Part shown: positions 8,366-17,717 of the stretch, piece by piece | How the letters are laid out: every line of letters starts with the position of its first letter | Numbering within the stretch: the stretch's first letter is position 1 | Source of the DNA: Betaproteobacteria bacterium | GTDB lineage: Bacteria > Pseudomonadota > Gammaproteobacteria > Burkholderiales > JACQAP01 | DNA: 64,000 bases | Assembly: GCA_016194905.1 (NCBI GenBank) | Contig: JACQAP010000021.1 | Coordinates: 266,942 to 330,941, forward strand | Reading direction: 5' to 3' | Translations under genes and position numbers: made by a program | Notes under the pieces: model-generated | Told to the model about the DNA's origin: nothing | Database searches by the model: none | The model's input: only the letters and a program-made list of their open reading frames with translations

Positions 8366-9111
8366 TGCGGGAAACGTGCATGGCCTGCCGACTCGAAGCC
8401 GATGCGCTGCTCGCGTTGTGGGAACGAGCGCTGGGGCAGGGCGCGTCGGCGCGCGAAGACGCGCTGCTGGGGGCTCTGCCCGATGCGGCCGCCGCACCCC
8501 GCACGCTCGGCGAGCGCAACGCGCGGCTGCTGGCCTTGCATGCGCACCTGTTCGGCAGCGAGCTTGCGCTGTTGAGCCACTGCCCGACATGCGGCAACGC
8601 GGCGCAGTTCAGCGTTGACTGCGAGGCGCTGGCGGCACAAACGCCGGCGACTCACGCCGCGTCGCCGCCGCATCGCCTCGACACACAAGGCCACTCGATC
8701 GAGTTCCGCCTGCCCGGCAGTGCCGACATCGCCGCCGCGTCCAGCGCGCCAAACGACGATGAGTTCGCGAGTGAACTGCTGGCGCGTTGCGTGCTCGCCT
8801 GCACGCGCGACGGCGCGAGCGTGCCGCTACGCGATTTACCTGCGACAGTGCTCGATGCGCTGTCCCAGCGCATGGAATTGCTCGACCCCGCGGCCAGCGT
8901 TTCGTTCGAACTTGAATGCCCGCAGTGCGCGGAGCATTGGGACGCGCGTTTCGACGTCGGTCAACTGGTGTTTCAAAAGCTGCAGGCAGCAGCCGAGCGC
9001 GTGTTGCTCGACGTCGATGTGCTGGCCCGCGCCTACGGCTGGACCGAACCGGAGGTGCTGTGCTTGAGCCCGGCGCGACGCGCGGCCTACCTCCAGTTGG
9101 TCACTGCATGA
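8365..9111 (+). CDS. eCIS-associated protein with two CPxC zinc-knuckle motifs
   Basis: A 248-residue protein placed directly after the tube gene. Two paired-cysteine motifs, CPTC (C73, C76) and CPQC (C185, C188), suggest a zinc ribbon. The C-terminus contains LLDVDVLARAYGWTEPEVLC followed by LSPARRAAYLQLV, a pattern I associate with T4-type baseplate accessory proteins in eCIS loci, which makes a baseplate or assembly-chaperone role likely. An alternative ATG at 8380 would remove five residues. It overlaps both neighbours (TGATG with the tube gene, ATGA with the next), so it belongs to the same operon. Confidence 0.65.
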   Translation: MRETCMACRLEADALLALWERALGQGASAREDALLGALPDAAAAPRTLGERNARLLALHAHLFGSELALLSHCPTCGNAAQFSVDCEALAAQTPATHAASPPHRLDTQGHSIEFRLPGSADIAAASSAPNDDEFASELLARCVLACTRDGASVPLRDLPATVLDALSQRMELLDPAASVSFELECPQCAEHWDARFDVGQLVFQKLQAAAERVLLDVDVLARAYGWTEPEVLCLSPARRAAYLQLVTA

Positions 9112-9815
9112 TGGACTTCCTGCGACGCCTGGCTCCGCCACGCGAGGGCGACCGCGCGCGTGCGGTCGCCGTGTTGCCGTCGCGCTTCGCGGGCGACGCG
9201 CCGCTGCGTTCGGCCTCGACGCCGAGTGATGTCCTTGTGACGTTCGATGATGCGCCAGCGCCGTCGAGCGCACAGACTCCCTCGCCCGAAATGTACACAG
9301 CGGCGCCCGAGCGCTTCATCGCACGAACAGCACAGCGCGCGCCGGTCGGTCCCGAGGCGGTCGACGGCGCGCAGCCGGTGGCGAGCGCGCCCCTCGATAC
9401 GCCGCACGTGCCGCCACGCGAATCGACATCACTCATGCGCCCGACGCTGCGAGCGGCGAACGCTGACGCAGCAGTCCCCACTTGGCGCCACGACGCCGTC
9501 GCGCACGATGAACACGCCGCGATGCATGCGAAGGCCATTGCCGCCGCGCCCGCGCAAGCGAGGCCAGACAGCGAGCCCCCCGTCGTCGCGCCACACATCG
9601 TGAGCCCGCTGTCGCATGGCGCCGTGGCCGCGCGCGCGCACCCCGCCGCGGTGCCGCGCCCAGTGATCCACGTCACGATTGATCGCATCGATGTGCGCGC
9701 ACCTGCCGTGCCGTCGCACGCGGCACCGGCCAAGCGGGCGAGCGCCGCGCCCAGCGTGTCGCTCGCCGACTACCTGCGTGGCAGCGGGCCCATGCGACGC
9801 GGAGGCACAGCGTGA
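9108..9815 (+). CDS. Ala/Pro-rich eCIS protein of unknown function
   Basis: A 235-residue protein with a short N-terminal segment (MMDFLRRLAPP), a long low-complexity Ala/Pro/His/Arg-rich middle that is probably disordered, and an ordered-looking C-terminal patch. The patch has VIHVTIDRIDVRAP near residues 185-198 and SLADYLRG near 220-227. Proteins with this strand-then-SLxDYL ending occur in eCIS operons at the same place, but no function is known to me. The ATG is coupled to the upstream stop (ATGA), and the stop overlaps the GTG of the next gene. A linker or assembly-adaptor role is a guess. Confidence 0.6.
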   Translation: MMDFLRRLAPPREGDRARAVAVLPSRFAGDAPLRSASTPSDVLVTFDDAPAPSSAQTPSPEMYTAAPERFIARTAQRAPVGPEAVDGAQPVASAPLDTPHVPPRESTSLMRPTLRAANADAAVPTWRHDAVAHDEHAAMHAKAIAAAPAQARPDSEPPVVAPHIVSPLSHGAVAARAHPAAVPRPVIHVTIDRIDVRAPAVPSHAAPAKRASAAPSVSLADYLRGSGPMRRGGTA

Positions 9816-11148
9816 GTTCCCCGCTGGCGATAGGCGCCGTCAGCGCCGTCCTGCGCAATTTGCTCGACAACGGTATCGTCGAGCAGGTGGCGCTGGGCAC
9901 CACGGTGACCGTTACTGCGACCGCGCCCGACATTGTCAAGCTCGATGCGATCGAGGATCCACCGCAGCTCAACATCTTTCTGTACCAGGCCACGCCCAAC
10001 GCGGCGCTGCGCAACGACGACCTGCCGTCGCGCTCGTCGCGCGGTGATCGCCTCACCAACCCGCCGCTGGCGCTGGACCTGCACTACCTCGTCACCGCCT
10101 ACGGCAAGAGCGACTTCCAGGCCGAGATCCTGCTCGGCTACGCGATGCACTTGCTGCACGAGCGGCCCATGCTGGACCGGGCGGCCATCCGCCTCGCGCT
10201 GGATCCGAGCCCGCTCGATGTGTCGATGCTGCCGCCCGCCTTCCAGGCGCTCGCCGCGTCTGACCTGGCGGATCAGGTGGAGTCGATCCGCATTACGCCG
10301 ATGGTGATGTCCATAGAAGAAATGTCGAAACTTTGGTCGGCCATCCAATCGCACTATCGGCCGTCGGCGGCCTACCAGGTGTCGGTGGTGCTGATCGATG
10401 CGCAACGCCCGGGGCGCAACCCGCTGCCGGTGCTGTCGCGCGGTCTCGTCGACCCGGTGACCTTGCGCGACCGCGGCGTCGTCGTCAGTCCAGACCTGTT
10501 GCCGCCGGTGCCCACGTTGTTCGGCGTCGAGCCGCCGGCCAAGCAGGTCGTCGCGCGGCTGGGCGAGTCGGTCGCGGTCACCGGCATCCGGCTGGCCGGC
10601 GGCGGCCCCACCGCGCTATTGACGCACCGCTTGGTCACGACGCCGATCGAGATTCCGGTGGTGCCGAACGCGGCCGGCACCGGCTTCTCGCTGGCGCTGC
10701 CCAACGATGCGGCGGCGCAGACCAACTTCGTGCCCGGACTATGGCAGTTGAGCCTGCGCGTGATTCCCCCGGGCGAACTGAATCCGCGCGAGACCAACGG
10801 CATCGCGCTGCCGATCGCGCCCGACCCGGTTATCGCAGCCGACGCCGGCCTGGGATTGCCCGCCGCCTCCGCGGTGCGCGGCGGTGTGCCGCCGCAGGTA
10901 ATGGTCACGCTACACTCGCGTCCCCAAGTGAGATTGGGACAGAGGGCCAGCCTCGCGCTCGATGGCACCACGGCCGAGGCGGTAGCCCGTGCAGCGCCGA
11001 GTGACCCGCTCGTGTTTAATTTTCCGAACACTGTATCCGCCGGCAACCGTTGGTTGCGTCTGCGCGTGGACGGCGTCGATAGCCCTCTGGTGCTTCGAAG
11101 CGTCCCTGCGCCGGTGTTTGACCCGACGCAACAGGTCGCGGTGCCGGC

Positions 11149-11152
<4 letters not shown>
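9812..11152 (+). CDS. DUF4255 (Pvc16/Afp16-like) tail terminator protein
   Basis: A 446-residue protein whose N-terminal 180 residues match the DUF4255/Pvc16 N-terminal family. Typical segments are AIGAVSAVLRNLLDNGI, PQLNIFLYQATPNAALRN, and LALDLHYLVTAYG leading to AEILLGYAMHLLHE. Afp16 caps the tube-sheath and ends elongation. The C-terminal part (about 240-446) looks like Ig-type beta-sandwich repeats, which longer members of the family also carry. The start is GTG 9812, overlapping the previous gene by four bases, and the stop overlaps the ATPase start by four bases. Confidence 0.88.
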
Positions 11153-13104
<1,952 letters not shown>

Positions 13105-13106
13105 AC

Positions 13107-13373
13107 ATGGACCGCGAGATCACATCAAGCCGGGCTAGCGACGGCGCACGGGCGGCCGGCGTTGTATATGTGCAGGTGCGCCGCGTTCAAATAGATCCCG
13201 CAGCAGCAGCGGACCCTGCCGCGCTGGAGTTCGCTGTGGCCGTGGCACTCGGCCGTCAGCTGGGCATGGATAGCCCGCTGCCCTTGCAAGCACTTGCGGC
13301 AGGACTGTCACTGAGTCTGGCCGCAAACCTGCCGCCGGCGTGGGCCGCAACGAGCGCGCGCGCCAAGCAGTGA
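13107..13373 (+). CDS. Small hypothetical eCIS-operon protein
   Basis: An 88-residue protein with no motif I recognise. The N-terminal part includes VVYVQVRRVQIDP, a probable beta strand. The middle (LEFAVAVALGRQLGM) is amphipathic-helical, and the C-terminus is a moderately hydrophobic Ala/Leu stretch (ALAAGLSLSLAANLPPAW) too weak to call a membrane helix. ATG 13107 is taken; TTG 13101 in the same frame overlaps the ATPase stop. It lies three bases after the ATPase gene and 12 bases before the glycine-zipper protein, so a chaperone or immunity partner for that protein is conceivable but unproven. Confidence 0.5.
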   Translation: MDREITSSRASDGARAAGVVYVQVRRVQIDPAAAADPAALEFAVAVALGRQLGMDSPLPLQALAAGLSLSLAANLPPAWAATSARAKQ

Positions 13374-13385
13374 GGAGAATGCAGC

Positions 13386-14330
13386 ATGTTCCAATCCCGC
13401 AGTCCCTTTTCCCCGACACCGACGGCGAGCATGGTTCGGCCATCGGCTGCCTCGCGCAATGATGCAATATCGCCGGCATCCTTCGGTGCGGTCGATGCGC
13501 TCGGAGCAGATGTGCCGGGCTACGGCGACGTCCCGCTGTCGAGCCGGCGTCCGGGCGGTTCGGGCTGGCACGCGAGAGGCCTGCGTGGGAACGCGTCCAG
13601 CTTCGACATACCCGCAAAGGCGATATCTGCTGGCGGCTCCGGTACCATCGCCAACAGGTACACGCCCGAGGCCTCGGACAAGAGCACCAAGATCGTCTTC
13701 ATCCAGGTCATGCGTGAGTCGCTTGACGGTGCCGCCGCCAAGCCTTCGGCCTCCGACCCGAGCTTCGCCTACCAGGATTCGGACACTACCAGCGACATGT
13801 ACCACGTCGACTACGTCAGCGGCGAGAAGGACCCCTACTACAACGGCGACGATGCGAACGACTTCGGTGCGCAGGGCAATGCAGCGGCCAAGCCGCCGGT
13901 GGCGGCGTCGACAACTGACACCCCGAGGTACCCCGACGCCACGTTCCCCGTTGGCACCTCTACACTTCTGTACGAGTTCCGTACCGCAGCCTTTAGTGCC
14001 GCCGGCTCCGATGCCGGCACCTATTACGGCTATGCCGACTGGACTTATGCCAAGCCCAAAGGCAGCCCTGACGCCACGGCAATTGTGGGGACCAAGGCCG
14101 GTGATCCCGGCAGCAATTTCAAAGATGCCGTCGCATTGTTCTGCTCGAACCATGGCTTCACTCTGCCGCCCGGCGGCGGGCTCGGTAGGGGTACGTCAGC
14201 ACTGATCGGCGCAGGAATTGGCGGCGCAGTGGGCGCAGCGCTCGGCGCATTCGGTGGTCCGGTCGGTGCGCTCGTCGGCGGGCTGATCGGTGCGGGCGTA
14301 GGTGCCATCGCGGGTGCGATCGCAGGCTGA
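13386..14330 (+). CDS. Glycine-zipper protein of unknown function; eCIS payload or structural candidate
   Basis: A 314-residue protein with three visible parts. Residues 1-90 are Ser/Ala/Gly-rich and probably flexible. Residues 98-260 form an acidic, Tyr-rich globular region containing TKIVFIQVMRESLDG, DMYHVDYVSGEKDPYYNGDD and TYYGYADWTY. Residues 266-314 are an almost pure Gly/Ala/Val/Leu run with repeated GxxxG spacing (SALIGAGIGGAVGAALGAFG and onwards), as in membrane-inserting glycine zippers. There is no Sec signal. It has no counterpart I can name among core tail proteins. In the operon it sits between the ATPase and the CIS_tube-type protein. A membrane-active payload is one possibility; an inner-tube plug or short length-control protein is another. 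Confidence 0.6.
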   Translation: MFQSRSPFSPTPTASMVRPSAASRNDAISPASFGAVDALGADVPGYGDVPLSSRRPGGSGWHARGLRGNASSFDIPAKAISAGGSGTIANRYTPEASDKSTKIVFIQVMRESLDGAAAKPSASDPSFAYQDSDTTSDMYHVDYVSGEKDPYYNGDDANDFGAQGNAAAKPPVAASTTDTPRYPDATFPVGTSTLLYEFRTAAFSAAGSDAGTYYGYADWTYAKPKGSPDATAIVGTKAGDPGSNFKDAVALFCSNHGFTLPPGGGLGRGTSALIGAGIGGAVGAALGAFGGPVGALVGGLIGAGVGAIAGAIAG

Positions 14331-14352
14331 CCTTCGACGCAGGCAACGCACC

Positions 14353-15009
14353 ATGAGCCTTATTACAGCCCCCAAACTGGTCAAAGGCGGCCTTGTTGTT
14401 CTCAACGCGAGCGGCGGTGTGAAACGCACAATTGCCCTCCAATACAACCCCGACTCGCTAACACGCAGTTATCAGGTGCAGGGCGTGGGCGGCGACGGTG
14501 GAGCTGAACGAGCGCAGCCGTTCCGCCTGAAGGGGCCGGCCATCGAGACCATTAAAGTCGATGCCGAGATCGATGCGACCGACGCGCTCGAACATCCCGA
14601 CCAGAACGCCAACGCCGTGCAGTTCGGCATCGCCCCGCAGCTTGCAGTGCTGGAAAGCCTGGTCAATCCGACCAGCGCGGAGCTGCTGGCGCACAACGCG
14701 TTGTTGCAATCCGGCACGCTTGAAATCCTGCCGCCCGAAGCGCCATTGGTGCTGTTCGTGTGGAGCGCGAGCCGCATCGTGCCGGTGCGCGTCACCGAGT
14801 TTTCCATCACCGAAGAGGCCTTCGATCCGGCGCTTAACCCGATGCGCGCCAAAGTGAGCCTGGGCCTGCGCGTGATGAGCACTGACGACCTGGGCTTCGA
14901 TCACCGCGGCGGCAGCATTTTCATCAACCACCTGCGCGGGCGCGAGGCGCTGGCCGGCAAGACCGGTGCGGCGTCGCTTCAGTCGCTCGGTTTGAACAAT
15001 CTTCCGTGA
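14353..15009 (+). CDS. eCIS baseplate/tube-initiator protein (CIS_tube, Afp7-like)
   Basis: A 218-residue protein of the contractile-injection-system tube-like family that links the tube to the baseplate hub. The N-terminal segment KGGLVVLNASGGVKRTIALQ followed by YNPDSLTR is diagnostic. The middle has ILPPEAPLVLFVWSASRIVP followed by VRVTEFSITEEAFDPALNPM. Afp7 carries a LysM domain at its C-terminus; here that part is missing and a separate LysM-like protein is encoded by the next gene. ATG 14353 is the only sensible start; codons upstream overlap the preceding gene. Confidence 0.85.
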   Translation: MSLITAPKLVKGGLVVLNASGGVKRTIALQYNPDSLTRSYQVQGVGGDGGAERAQPFRLKGPAIETIKVDAEIDATDALEHPDQNANAVQFGIAPQLAVLESLVNPTSAELLAHNALLQSGTLEILPPEAPLVLFVWSASRIVPVRVTEFSITEEAFDPALNPMRAKVSLGLRVMSTDDLGFDHRGGSIFINHLRGREALAGKTGAASLQSLGLNNLP

Positions 15010-15018
15010 GTGAACGCC

Positions 15019-15366
15019 ATGACCGACCCTGTCCAACTTCTCATCGATGCCGGCGCGATTCCGAGTGCGCCGTTCGTGCCGCAAAGCCGCTACAACGGTG
15101 TGCCCTTGAGCGTGCTGCAACTTCGCCCCGACACACCTAGGCAGGTCTATGTGCTCCGGCGCTTCATTCCCACGCCGAGCACGCTGGCAATCGCGGAGCG
15201 GCATGCGGTGTCGGCGCTCGATCGGCCCGACCTGCTCGGTGCCAAACACTTCGGCGATCCGCTGCTGTACTGGCGCATCGCCGATGCCAACGCCGTCGTC
15301 GATCCGAACGAACTCACCGACACGTTGGGCCGGCGCGTCGACATTCCGCTACCGCCGGGGATGTGA
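15019..15366 (+). CDS. Stand-alone LysM-like baseplate protein
   Basis: A 115-residue protein whose C-terminal half fits a LysM fold: it carries FIPTPSTLAIAERHAVSALD, then the KHFGDPLLYWRIADANAVVD segment in which YWRIADAN is the typical LysM helix, and ends RRVDIPLPPGM. In Afp/PVC this domain is fused to the tube-initiator protein; here the two are split. It probably helps anchor baseplate and hub rather than degrade peptidoglycan, as no catalytic motif is present. ATG 15019 is used; an in-frame GTG at 15010 is possible. The hub gene follows after one base. Confidence 0.78.
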   Translation: MTDPVQLLIDAGAIPSAPFVPQSRYNGVPLSVLQLRPDTPRQVYVLRRFIPTPSTLAIAERHAVSALDRPDLLGAKHFGDPLLYWRIADANAVVDPNELTDTLGRRVDIPLPPGM

Positions 15367-15367
15367 A

Positions 15368-16492
15368 ATGCAAGGTGGCATCAAGCTCCAACTGCTGATC
15401 GGCCCAGTGCCGATTCCTGCGCCGCGGGAGGTGGTGGAGGCGCTGACGTCGGCGAAGGTCGAGGCCGGCGCCGGCGAAACGCAGGCTGGCTTCGAGTTGA
15501 CCTTCGATCTGCCGGCGCGGTCTCCGCTGCGCACGCTGTTTTTGCTCACAGGCGGCGGCAGCCTGCCGCTGATGCGCGTGGTGCTGGTGGTGCAGATCGG
15601 CGGCCACGCCGAGTCAGTGATCGACGGCGTGACCACCAACGTGGAAACGCAGCCGGGCGAGGGCGGCGTAAGCAAGCTCGTCGTCAAGGGCAAGGACTTG
15701 AGCGCGCTCATGGACATCATCGAACTCACCGGCCTGCCGTACCCCGCGATGCCGCCGGCCGTGCGCGTGCTACTTGTGCTCGCCAAATACGCGGCCTTTG
15801 GCGTAATTCCGATGGTGATCCCGAGCATCGTCGAGGACTTGCCGATTCCGGTGCAGCGTATTCCACAGCAGCGCGGATCCGACTATGAGTACGTGAAGAC
15901 GCTCGCACAACAGTGCGGGTACGTGTTCTACCTGGAACCGGGGCCCGCGCCGGCCACGTCGAAAGCCTACTGGGGGCCGGAGATCCGCATCGGCGAGCCG
16001 CAGCCGGCGCTGTCAACCAACATGGACGCGCTGACCAATGTCGAGCAATTGAATTTCAACTTCGACAAGGAGCGCAAGACGATGCCGATCGTGTTCTTCC
16101 AGGAACCGATCAGCAAGGCGCCGATCGGCATTCCGATTCCCGACATTTCTCCGTTGAACCCGCCGCTCGGCTTGGTGCCGCCGCTGCCGCCCAAGCTGGT
16201 GAGCTTGGACAACACGGCGCAGATGTCGCCGCTGTCGGCACTGATGACCGGCCTAGCCTATGCGGGGCAGCACAGCGACTCAGTGTTCGGCAATGGCCGG
16301 CTCGATGTGACGCGCTACGGACGCCTGCTCAGGTCGCGCCAGCTGGTCGGCGTGCGCGGTGCGGGGCTGCCGTTCGACGGCCTGTATTTCGTCAAGAGCG
16401 TCACGCATGACATCAAGCGCGGCGAGTACAAGCAGAGCTTCACGCTGGCTCGCAACGGCTTGGTCTCCACGTTTCCCACGGTGCCCGTATGA
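15368..16492 (+). CDS. eCIS hub protein (gpD/gp27-like, VgrG N-terminal homologue)
   Basis: A 374-residue baseplate hub protein of the phage late-control gene D/gp27 family (part of Afp8). Supporting features are its place between the LysM-like protein and the spike, its length, and segments such as VPIPAPREVVEALTSAKVEA, QQRGSDYEYVKTLAQQCGYV and YFVKSVTHDIKRGEYKQSF. Trimers would form the transition from the hexameric tube to the trimeric spike. ATG 15368 follows the preceding stop (ATGTGAAATG). The stop overlaps the spike gene by four bases. Hub and spike are separate genes here, unlike VgrG or Afp8, in which they are fused. Confidence 0.86.
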   Translation: MQGGIKLQLLIGPVPIPAPREVVEALTSAKVEAGAGETQAGFELTFDLPARSPLRTLFLLTGGGSLPLMRVVLVVQIGGHAESVIDGVTTNVETQPGEGGVSKLVVKGKDLSALMDIIELTGLPYPAMPPAVRVLLVLAKYAAFGVIPMVIPSIVEDLPIPVQRIPQQRGSDYEYVKTLAQQCGYVFYLEPGPAPATSKAYWGPEIRIGEPQPALSTNMDALTNVEQLNFNFDKERKTMPIVFFQEPISKAPIGIPIPDISPLNPPLGLVPPLPPKLVSLDNTAQMSPLSALMTGLAYAGQHSDSVFGNGRLDVTRYGRLLRSRQLVGVRGAGLPFDGLYFVKSVTHDIKRGEYKQSFTLARNGLVSTFPTVPV

Positions 16493-17001
16493 GCGCAGGC
16501 CCCTTCTTCGGCAAGTACCGCGGCACGGTGATCAACAACATCGACCCGATGCAGATCGGCCGCATCCAGGCGATGGTGCCCGACGTCGCCGGCTTCATTC
16601 CGTCGAGCTGGGCCATGCCCTGCGTGCCGGTGGCGGGCATCAACATGGGCATGTTCACCGTGCCCCCGATCGGGGCCGGCGTATGGATGGAGTTCGAGCG
16701 CGGCGACCCCGATTATCCGATCTGGGTCGGCGGCTACTGGGGCAGCGCGACCGAGACGCCGGTACTCGCGCACGCCGTGACGCCGGGCTTGGCGGGCATC
16801 ACGCTGCAGACGACGCTGAAGAACGGCATTGTAATCAGCGACACGCCGGGTCCCACCGGCGGCATCCTGATCCAGACCACCACCGGCGCGATGGTGTCGG
16901 TCAGCGACGTCGGCATCATCATTTCCAACGGCAAGGGGGCGGCAATCAACATGACCGGCCCGACGACCGACGTCAATCTCGGCGCGCTGACCATCATCTA
17001 G
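16489..17001 (+). CDS. Baseplate spike protein (gpV/gp5-like OB fold plus beta-helix)
   Basis: A 170-residue spike protein. The N-terminal 95 residues fit the phage_base_V OB-fold domain: KYRGTVINNIDPMQIGRIQA, then PPIGAGVWMEFERGDPDYPI and WVGGYWGS. The C-terminal part (about 100-170) has short repeats such as GITLQTTLKNGIVISDTP and GAMVSVSDVGIIISNG, expected for a trimeric triple-stranded beta-helix needle. It pierces the target envelope at the tip of the tube. It is coupled to the hub gene by an ATGA overlap and followed by a PAAR-like tip protein. Confidence 0.9.
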   Translation: MSAGPFFGKYRGTVINNIDPMQIGRIQAMVPDVAGFIPSSWAMPCVPVAGINMGMFTVPPIGAGVWMEFERGDPDYPIWVGGYWGSATETPVLAHAVTPGLAGITLQTTLKNGIVISDTPGPTGGILIQTTTGAMVSVSDVGIIISNGKGAAINMTGPTTDVNLGALTII

Positions 17002-17014
17002 CGAGGACGATGCG

Positions 17015-17332
17015 ATGCCCGCCCCCATCCTCCACCTCGGCGCCACCGTGCTGTGCACCCATGCCGGCCAAGCCACGCCGGCCGCGCCCTTTCCGCGGGT
17101 GATGGTGTCGGCGCAGCCGGTCGTCACGCTCGCCACGCCCTACGTGATTGCCGGTTGCGGGCTCACCGGCACGCCCACGCCGCCTTGCGTCAGCGGCCAG
17201 TTCATCGTCGGCGCAGGGCGGGTGCTGGCCGGCGGCACGCCTGTGGCCACGCTGATGAGCCAGTCGGTCTGCGTTCCCACCGGTACGCCGATGATGCCCG
17301 TGGTCGCGCAGAGCCGCGTCCTCGCCACATGA
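17015..17332 (+). CDS. PAAR-like spike tip protein
   Basis: A 105-residue protein that should cap the spike (Afp10-like position). It resembles small PAAR-like tip proteins: a start with HLGATVLCTHAGQATPA, a middle with YVIAGCGLTGTPTPPCVSGQ, and GGTPVATLMSQSVCVPTGTP near the end. Cysteines C14, C48, C58 and C87 could take part in metal binding or disulfides. It is too short to carry an extra effector domain, so it is not a fused toxin. It lies 13 bases after the spike gene and ten before the gp25-like gene. Confidence 0.82.
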   Translation: MPAPILHLGATVLCTHAGQATPAAPFPRVMVSAQPVVTLATPYVIAGCGLTGTPTPPCVSGQFIVGAGRVLAGGTPVATLMSQSVCVPTGTPMMPVVAQSRVLAT

Positions 17333-17342
17333 AAGATCTGCG

Positions 17343-17717
17343 ATGAATACGCTCGACCATCCCTACCACTTCGACGGCCGCGGCCGCACGGCCACGACCG
17401 GCAAGCTGGACCACATCCGCGACCTGATCGAGCAGGTGCTGTTCACCGCGCCCGGCGAGCGTGTGATGCGGCCCGACTTCGGCGCCGGCCTGTTGGCGCT
17501 GGTGTTCGAACCGAACAGCGGTACGCTCGCCGCGACCACGCAGTTTCTCGTGCAAAGCGGTCTGCAGCGGCACCTGTCCGACCTGATCGCGGTCAACACG
17601 GTGACGGTGGAGAACGACGACGCGGCGCTGCGGGTGACGGTGGCGTACACGGTGCTGGAGGACGGCAGCGCGCAGCAGGCGACGTTCGCTCTGCCGGGTA
17701 GTGGGGGCGCCGTATGA
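17343..17717 (+). CDS. Baseplate wedge protein, GPW/gp25 family
   Basis: A 124-residue gp25-like wedge protein. The conserved stretch is HIRDLIEQVLFTAPGERVMR followed by PDFGAGLLALVFEPNS, including the EPN-type motif of the family. It nucleates sheath assembly at the baseplate (Afp9-like). The start has a weak ribosome binding site, and the stop overlaps the next gene by four bases. Length and residues are regular. Confidence 0.93.
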   Translation: MNTLDHPYHFDGRGRTATTGKLDHIRDLIEQVLFTAPGERVMRPDFGAGLLALVFEPNSGTLAATTQFLVQSGLQRHLSDLIAVNTVTVENDDAALRVTVAYTVLEDGSAQQATFALPGSGGAV

